NCBI RefSeq assembly: GCF_022436705.1
Contig: NZ_JAKUHT010000013.1
Span: 62,001-126,000 of the forward strand
Direction of reading: 5' to 3'
Source of the DNA: Nocardioides sp. CFH 31398
GTDB taxonomy: Bacteria > Actinomycetota > Actinomycetes > Propionibacteriales > Nocardioidaceae
DNA: 64,000 nucleotides
In this document: positions 62,344 through 64,000 of the stretch, in pieces
Layout: every line of letters begins with the position of its first letter
How positions within the stretch are numbered: the stretch's first letter is position 1
Program-made: the position numbers and the translations under genes
The notes under the pieces: model-generated
Seen by the model: the letters and a program-made list of their open reading frames with translations, nothing else
What the model was told of the DNA's origin: nothing
Databases searched by the model: none

Positions 62344-63234
62344 TCAGCGCAGGCCGGTCGCGATGACGTCGCGGACGTCGGCGTCGCGGAAGGTGAAGCC
62401 CGACCCCTCGAGCGCGACCGGGCGCGCGCGGACCGAGCCCAGCAGCTCGGGGCCCATCGCCCCCGCCGCCTTGTCGAGGACGAAAGCCGGCGCCGCGAAG
62501 AACGCACGGCGGCGGACCGCCGACGCCAACGCCTGCGTGAACTCGGCGTTCGTCGGGACGTCCGGGCACACCAGGTTCAGCGGACCGCTGAGGGTCTCGT
62601 GCTCCGCGGCGTGCACGGTCGCGGCGACCCAGTCGCGGCAGGAGATCATCGGCATGTACTGGCTGCCGTCGCCCAGGCGGGCGCCGAGGCCCGCCTTGAA
62701 CAGAGGCAGCAGCATCTTCAGCGGCGCGGCGCGGCGGTCCATGACCGGCGCGGTGCGCAGGACGCACACCCGGGCGCCGGCCTCGGCGGCCGGGTCGGCG
62801 GCCGCCTGCCACTCCCGGGTCACCGACGTCAGCAGCGCGTCGCCGCGGCTGTCGGCGCTCTCCGACAGCGGCTCCGCGCCGTGGTCGCCGTAGTAGGAGA
62901 TCCCGTTGCCGGCGAGGAACGCGGGCTTGCGCTCGGCGTCCGCGACGACCCCGGCGAGCAGGCTCGTCGTCCGCACGCGGGTCTCCCGCAGCTCCCGGGC
63001 CCACGCCTTCGAGTGCGGGTTGCCCGCGGTGGGCGAGCCGGCGAGGTTCACCACCACGTCGGCGCCACCGACCAGCGTGCGGTCCAGCGCCCCGCCCTCC
63101 GGGTCCCACGTGGACTCGTCCGGCCCCTCGCTCGCGCGGCGCACGAGGCGGGTGACCTCGTGCCCGCGCTCGCGCAGGCGGCGTACCAGGTGGCTGCCGA
63201 GGAACCCGGAGGATCCTGCGACGACGACCTTCAT
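62344..63234 (-). CDS. TIGR01777-family NAD(P)-dependent epimerase-like protein
   Basis: A 296-residue SDR-like protein. The cofactor motif is VVVAGSSGFLGSHLVRRL; VVNLAGSPTAG and NGISYYGDHGAEPLSE are family hallmarks, as is the C-terminal VALEGSGFTFRDADVRDVI. These proteins are related to the cell-division-linked YfcH/SULA-like epimerases; the substrate is unknown. It lies 37 bases downstream of the E2 gene, in the same direction. Confidence 0.93.
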   Translation of the reverse strand: MKVVVAGSSGFLGSHLVRRLRERGHEVTRLVRRASEGPDESTWDPEGGALDRTLVGGADVVVNLAGSPTAGNPHSKAWARELRETRVRTTSLLAGVVADAERKPAFLAGNGISYYGDHGAEPLSESADSRGDALLTSVTREWQAAADPAAEAGARVCVLRTAPVMDRRAAPLKMLLPLFKAGLGARLGDGSQYMPMISCRDWVAATVHAAEHETLSGPLNLVCPDVPTNAEFTQALASAVRRRAFFAAPAFVLDKAAGAMGPELLGSVRARPVALEGSGFTFRDADVRDVIATGLR

Positions 63235-63271
63235 GACCTCAGCCCTCCAGGGTGGACGGGTTTGACGGGTC

Positions 63272-64000
63272 TCAGACCTCGAACTGTCCGGCCTCGAGAC
63301 GCTGCTTGACCTCGCGGAGGAAGCGACCGGCGTCGGCGCCGTCCACGAGGCGGTGGTCGTAGGTCAGCGCCAGGTAGACCATGTGGCGCACCGCGATGGT
63401 CTCGCCCAGATTCGGGTCGTCGATGACCACGGGCCGCTTCACGACGGCGCCGGGGCCGAGGATCGCGACCTGCGGCTGGTTGATGATCGGGGTGTCGAAC
63501 AGGGCCCCGAAGCTGCCGAGGTTCGTGATCGTGAAGGTGCCGCCGGACAGGTCGTCCGGGCCGATCTTGTTGGTGCGGGTGCGCTCGGCGACGTCGGCGA
63601 TCTTCTTCGACAGCCCGGCGATCGACAGGTCGCCCGCGTCCTTGACGACCGGGGTCAGCAGGCCCTTCTCGGTGTCCACGGCGAAGGCGACGTTCTCGCG
63701 GTCGTGGTAGGCGACCTCGCCCTTCTCGGCGTCGATCGTCGCGTTCAGCTTCGGGTGCTGCTTGAGGGTGTCGATCGCGGCCTTGGCGAAGAACGGCAGG
63801 TAGGTGAGCTTGACGCCCTCGCGGGCCTGGAACTCGGCCTTCTTCGCGTCGCGCAGGCGGGCGACGTTGGTGACGTCGACCTCCATGACCTGGGTCAGCT
63901 GCGCCGACGTCTGCAGCGAGTCGACCATGCGGGTGGCGATGACCTTGCGCAGGCGCGACATCGACTCGGTCGTCCCGCGCAGCGGCGACGGGTCCACCGC
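63272..64000 (-). CDS. 2-oxoacid dehydrogenase E2 acyltransferase, C-terminal part (cut by window end)
   Basis: The last about 243 residues of the lipoate-dependent E2 enzyme of a 2-oxoglutarate, pyruvate or branched-chain dehydrogenase complex, most likely sucB/dlaT type. The catalytic domain is complete: SRLRKVIATRMVDSLQTSAQ, then FAVDTEKGLLTPVVKD and the active-site ALTYDHRLVDGADAGRF. The lipoyl and peripheral-subunit domains lie beyond the right edge. Nearness to lipA and lipB fits its need for lipoate. Confidence 0.95.
   Translation of the reverse strand, partial: AVDPSPLRGTTESMSRLRKVIATRMVDSLQTSAQLTQVMEVDVTNVARLRDAKKAEFQAREGVKLTYLPFFAKAAIDTLKQHPKLNATIDAEKGEVAYHDRENVAFAVDTEKGLLTPVVKDAGDLSIAGLSKKIADVAERTRTNKIGPDDLSGGTFTITNLGSFGALFDTPIINQPQVAILGPGAVVKRPVVIDDPNLGETIAVRHMVYLALTYDHRLVDGADAGRFLREVKQRLEAGQFEV

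Overview
The window is high-GC DNA whose start codons (many GTG), overlapping operons, leaderless-looking promoters, GlnR-type operators and conserved glnA / DUF4191 / lipA / lipB / sucB gene block point to an actinobacterium. Dispersed palindromes of the type GGTCTCGACGAGCTCGACC suggest Nocardioidaceae or another Propionibacteriales lineage; this placement is an inference, not a measured one. I saw no tRNA, rRNA, CRISPR array, transposase or recognisable riboswitch.

Positions 1-23,000 form an accessory, defence-like island. It holds an AddA/AddB-like helicase-nuclease pair (left end cut by the window), an FHA-like winged-helix protein with a leaderless promoter, an ARPP-1 + ADP-ribosylglycohydrolase operon preceded by a perfect 18-bp palindrome, an HNH endonuclease, and a large divergent unit: a SNF2 helicase facing left, and a rightward run of SNF2-DUF3883 helicase, DUF1156 DNA methylase, DUF262/DUF1524 (GmrSD-like) protein and DUF499 ATPase with an N-terminal HEPN domain. 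The last set resembles the helicase/methylase/ATPase core of BREX- and DISARM-type systems, but has no PglZ and none of the DrmA/DrmB proteins.

Positions 23,000-27,500 hold a secreted M36 (fungalysin) metalloprotease, a short-chain dehydrogenase and a decayed 3' fragment of a thioesterase gene whose intact relative lies at 46.9 kb. Positions 27,500-34,900 are a seven-gene, tightly overlapping operon for an opine-type metallophore: binding lipoprotein, CntK-like racemase, CntL-like nicotianamine-synthase enzyme, CntM-like opine dehydrogenase, MFS exporter, and FecCD/FepC-type importer. A Zur/Fur-like operator sits exactly between the -35 and -10 boxes of its promoter. This is the most striking metabolic system in the window.

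Positions 34,900-47,300 hold a frameshifted NmrA-like gene, an aldo/keto reductase, a MEDS-LuxR regulator, and a protein-quality and redox operon (dnaK-grpE-cbpA-cbpM-clpB-thioredoxin-UBP zinc finger-cNMP/FAD reductase) in which almost every gene overlaps the next.

Positions 47,300-64,000 are mostly chromosomal backbone: a SUFU-domain protein, a DszC-like flavin monooxygenase, SnoaL-like and ScoMcrA-N-like proteins, a lipoprotein, glnA with two GlnR boxes, an RDD protein, a satD pair under two tandem palindromic operators, small membrane proteins set among palindromic repeats, and the lipoate genes lipA and lipB near the E2 subunit of a 2-oxoacid dehydrogenase, which is cut by the window end.
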